Positions 6,164 through 6,918 of a stretch of 6,918 bases of DNA are shown here, one piece after another. The translations under genes and the position numbers were made by a program. Source of the stretch: WJMT01 sp964611275 (GTDB lineage: Bacteria; Acidobacteriota; Aminicenantia; Aminicenantales; Aminicenantaceae); NCBI GenBank assembly GCA_964611275.1, contig CAZSZS010000078.1:1-6918 (forward strand), read 5' to 3'. Numbering within the stretch: the stretch's first letter is position 1; every line of letters starts with the position of its first letter. The notes under the pieces were generated by a model. The model saw only the letters and a program-made list of their open reading frames with translations, was not told the DNA's origin and searched no databases.

Positions 6164-6918
6164 ATGATCCGAAATTATCTTAAAGTGGCATTCCGGCGCT
6201 CTCTAAGAGGCTGGAGTTATTCACTGGTGAATATTTTCGGCTTGGCAGCCGGACTAACCACCTGTTTTTTAATTTTCTTTTACGTGTATTTTGAATCAAC
6301 TTATGACCGTTTCATTCCGGATTCAAAAGATAAATACCGCATAACCATGCAGATAAGCGGTGAAGAATCGACATGGAAATTTGCCGCAATATCAGCTCCC
6401 ACCGCCGTGGCTTTGGAGAACCGGTTCCCTCAGATCGAACAAATGGTGAGGTTTGCCTCAGAGTCCAACAAACAGGTCACTTATCAAGACCGTGTGTTTC
6501 AAGAAGACCAGATCCTGTACAGCGGTCCTGAATTCCTTTCCTTTTTTAATCTTAAATTGATTGAAGGGAACCCGGAGACAGCGCTTTCCCGTCCCGGCTC
6601 ACTGCTGATCACCGAGACCATGGCTCAAAAATTTTTTGGAGATGAATACCCCTTAGAAAAACGTCTGATGATGGATGACACCTTTTACAGCGTGATTGGA
6701 GTCATTCCGGATCCCCCCACCAATTCCCACATTCCCTACCGCTTCATTGCCTCCGATGATAGATTCGAAGAAGACCAAGAATTCACCAAGTCGAAAATGA
6801 CAAAACGCGATCTCTACACCTATGTGAAACTGGCTCAAGGAAGTGATCCCGATGAATTCCAGAAACAGATCCAGTCGCTCGAAAACCCCATCGAATCCCC
6901 TGGATGGGAAACCCATTA
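6164..6918 (+). CDS. MacB/FtsX-like ABC transporter permease, N-terminal part (3' end outside window)
   Basis: The frame is open from ATG 6164 to the window end (251 complete codons). The start is fixed by GGAG (6153-6156), 7 bases upstream. The N-terminus MIRNYLKVAFRRSLRGW is the usual cytoplasmic lead-in of this family. One membrane segment follows at about 18-44, then 'STYDRFIPDSKDKYRI' (45-60), which marks entry into the first periplasmic MacB_PCD-like domain. Within it, 'LLITETMAQKFFG' (147-159) and 'YSVIGVIPDPPTNSHI' (175-190) are recognisable family blocks. They parallel 'ILVNEAFVKK' and 'VIGVVEDFHF' in the second domain of the permease at the left edge. The remaining two thirds, including the FtsX membrane segments, are not seen. 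It needs a separate ATPase; none for it is visible here. Probably co-transcribed with the mini-ORF. Substrate unknown. Confidence 0.9.
   Translation, partial: MIRNYLKVAFRRSLRGWSYSLVNIFGLAAGLTTCFLIFFYVYFESTYDRFIPDSKDKYRITMQISGEESTWKFAAISAPTAVALENRFPQIEQMVRFASESNKQVTYQDRVFQEDQILYSGPEFLSFFNLKLIEGNPETALSRPGSLLITETMAQKFFGDEYPLEKRLMMDDTFYSVIGVIPDPPTNSHIPYRFIASDDRFEEDQEFTKSKMTKRDLYTYVKLAQGSDPDEFQKQIQSLENPIESPGWETH

Overview
The window looks like bacterial chromosome from a Gram-negative, MacB-rich lineage. A Candidatus Aminicenantes, Acidobacteriota or Desulfobacterota-type organism is my best guess. This rests on gene style only: large FtsX/MacB permeases with two periplasmic domains, a secreted sulfatase-fold/TPR fusion, and an ABC ATPase paired with a poorly known large permease. 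No rRNA or other phylogenetic marker is present, so the assignment is tentative.

Layout from left to right: (1) the C-terminal part of a MacB/FtsX-like ABC permease (1-819, +), whose beginning lies outside the window. (2) Converging on it with only 19 bp between the stop codons, a complete secreted sulfatase-superfamily protein with a C-terminal TPR array (839-2983, -). (3) A 164-bp divergent promoter region (2984-3147). (4) A two-gene ABC exporter operon: ATPase (3148-3921, +) and a 566-residue polytopic permease (3933-5633, +). (5) A 400-bp non-coding stretch (5634-6032) holding two different inverted-repeat structures and a promoter. (6) A 38-codon ORF that begins like a Tat signal peptide (6033-6149, +). 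(7) The N-terminal third of a second MacB/FtsX-like permease (6164 to the window end, +).

The two edge genes belong to the same permease family, so this is probably part of a MacB-type array with an unrelated ABC exporter and a sulfatase-like gene between them. The ATPase and membrane protein almost certainly form one complex. The sulfatase-like protein acts outside the cytoplasm and has its own promoter on the other strand, so a functional link to the exporter is only suggested by the shared divergent region.

The most interesting signals are: a Thr in place of the formylglycine Cys/Ser in the sulfatase-like enzyme; two promoters that share 18 identical bases at identical spacing; near-identical 14-mers bounding the sulfatase gene; a compact GC-rich structured element next to an AT-rich segment with perfect 15-bp terminal inverted repeats; and the Tat-like mini-ORF placed just ahead of a permease gene. 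I did not find a clearly new multi-gene system. The 566-residue permease and the two intergenic elements are the least explained parts.
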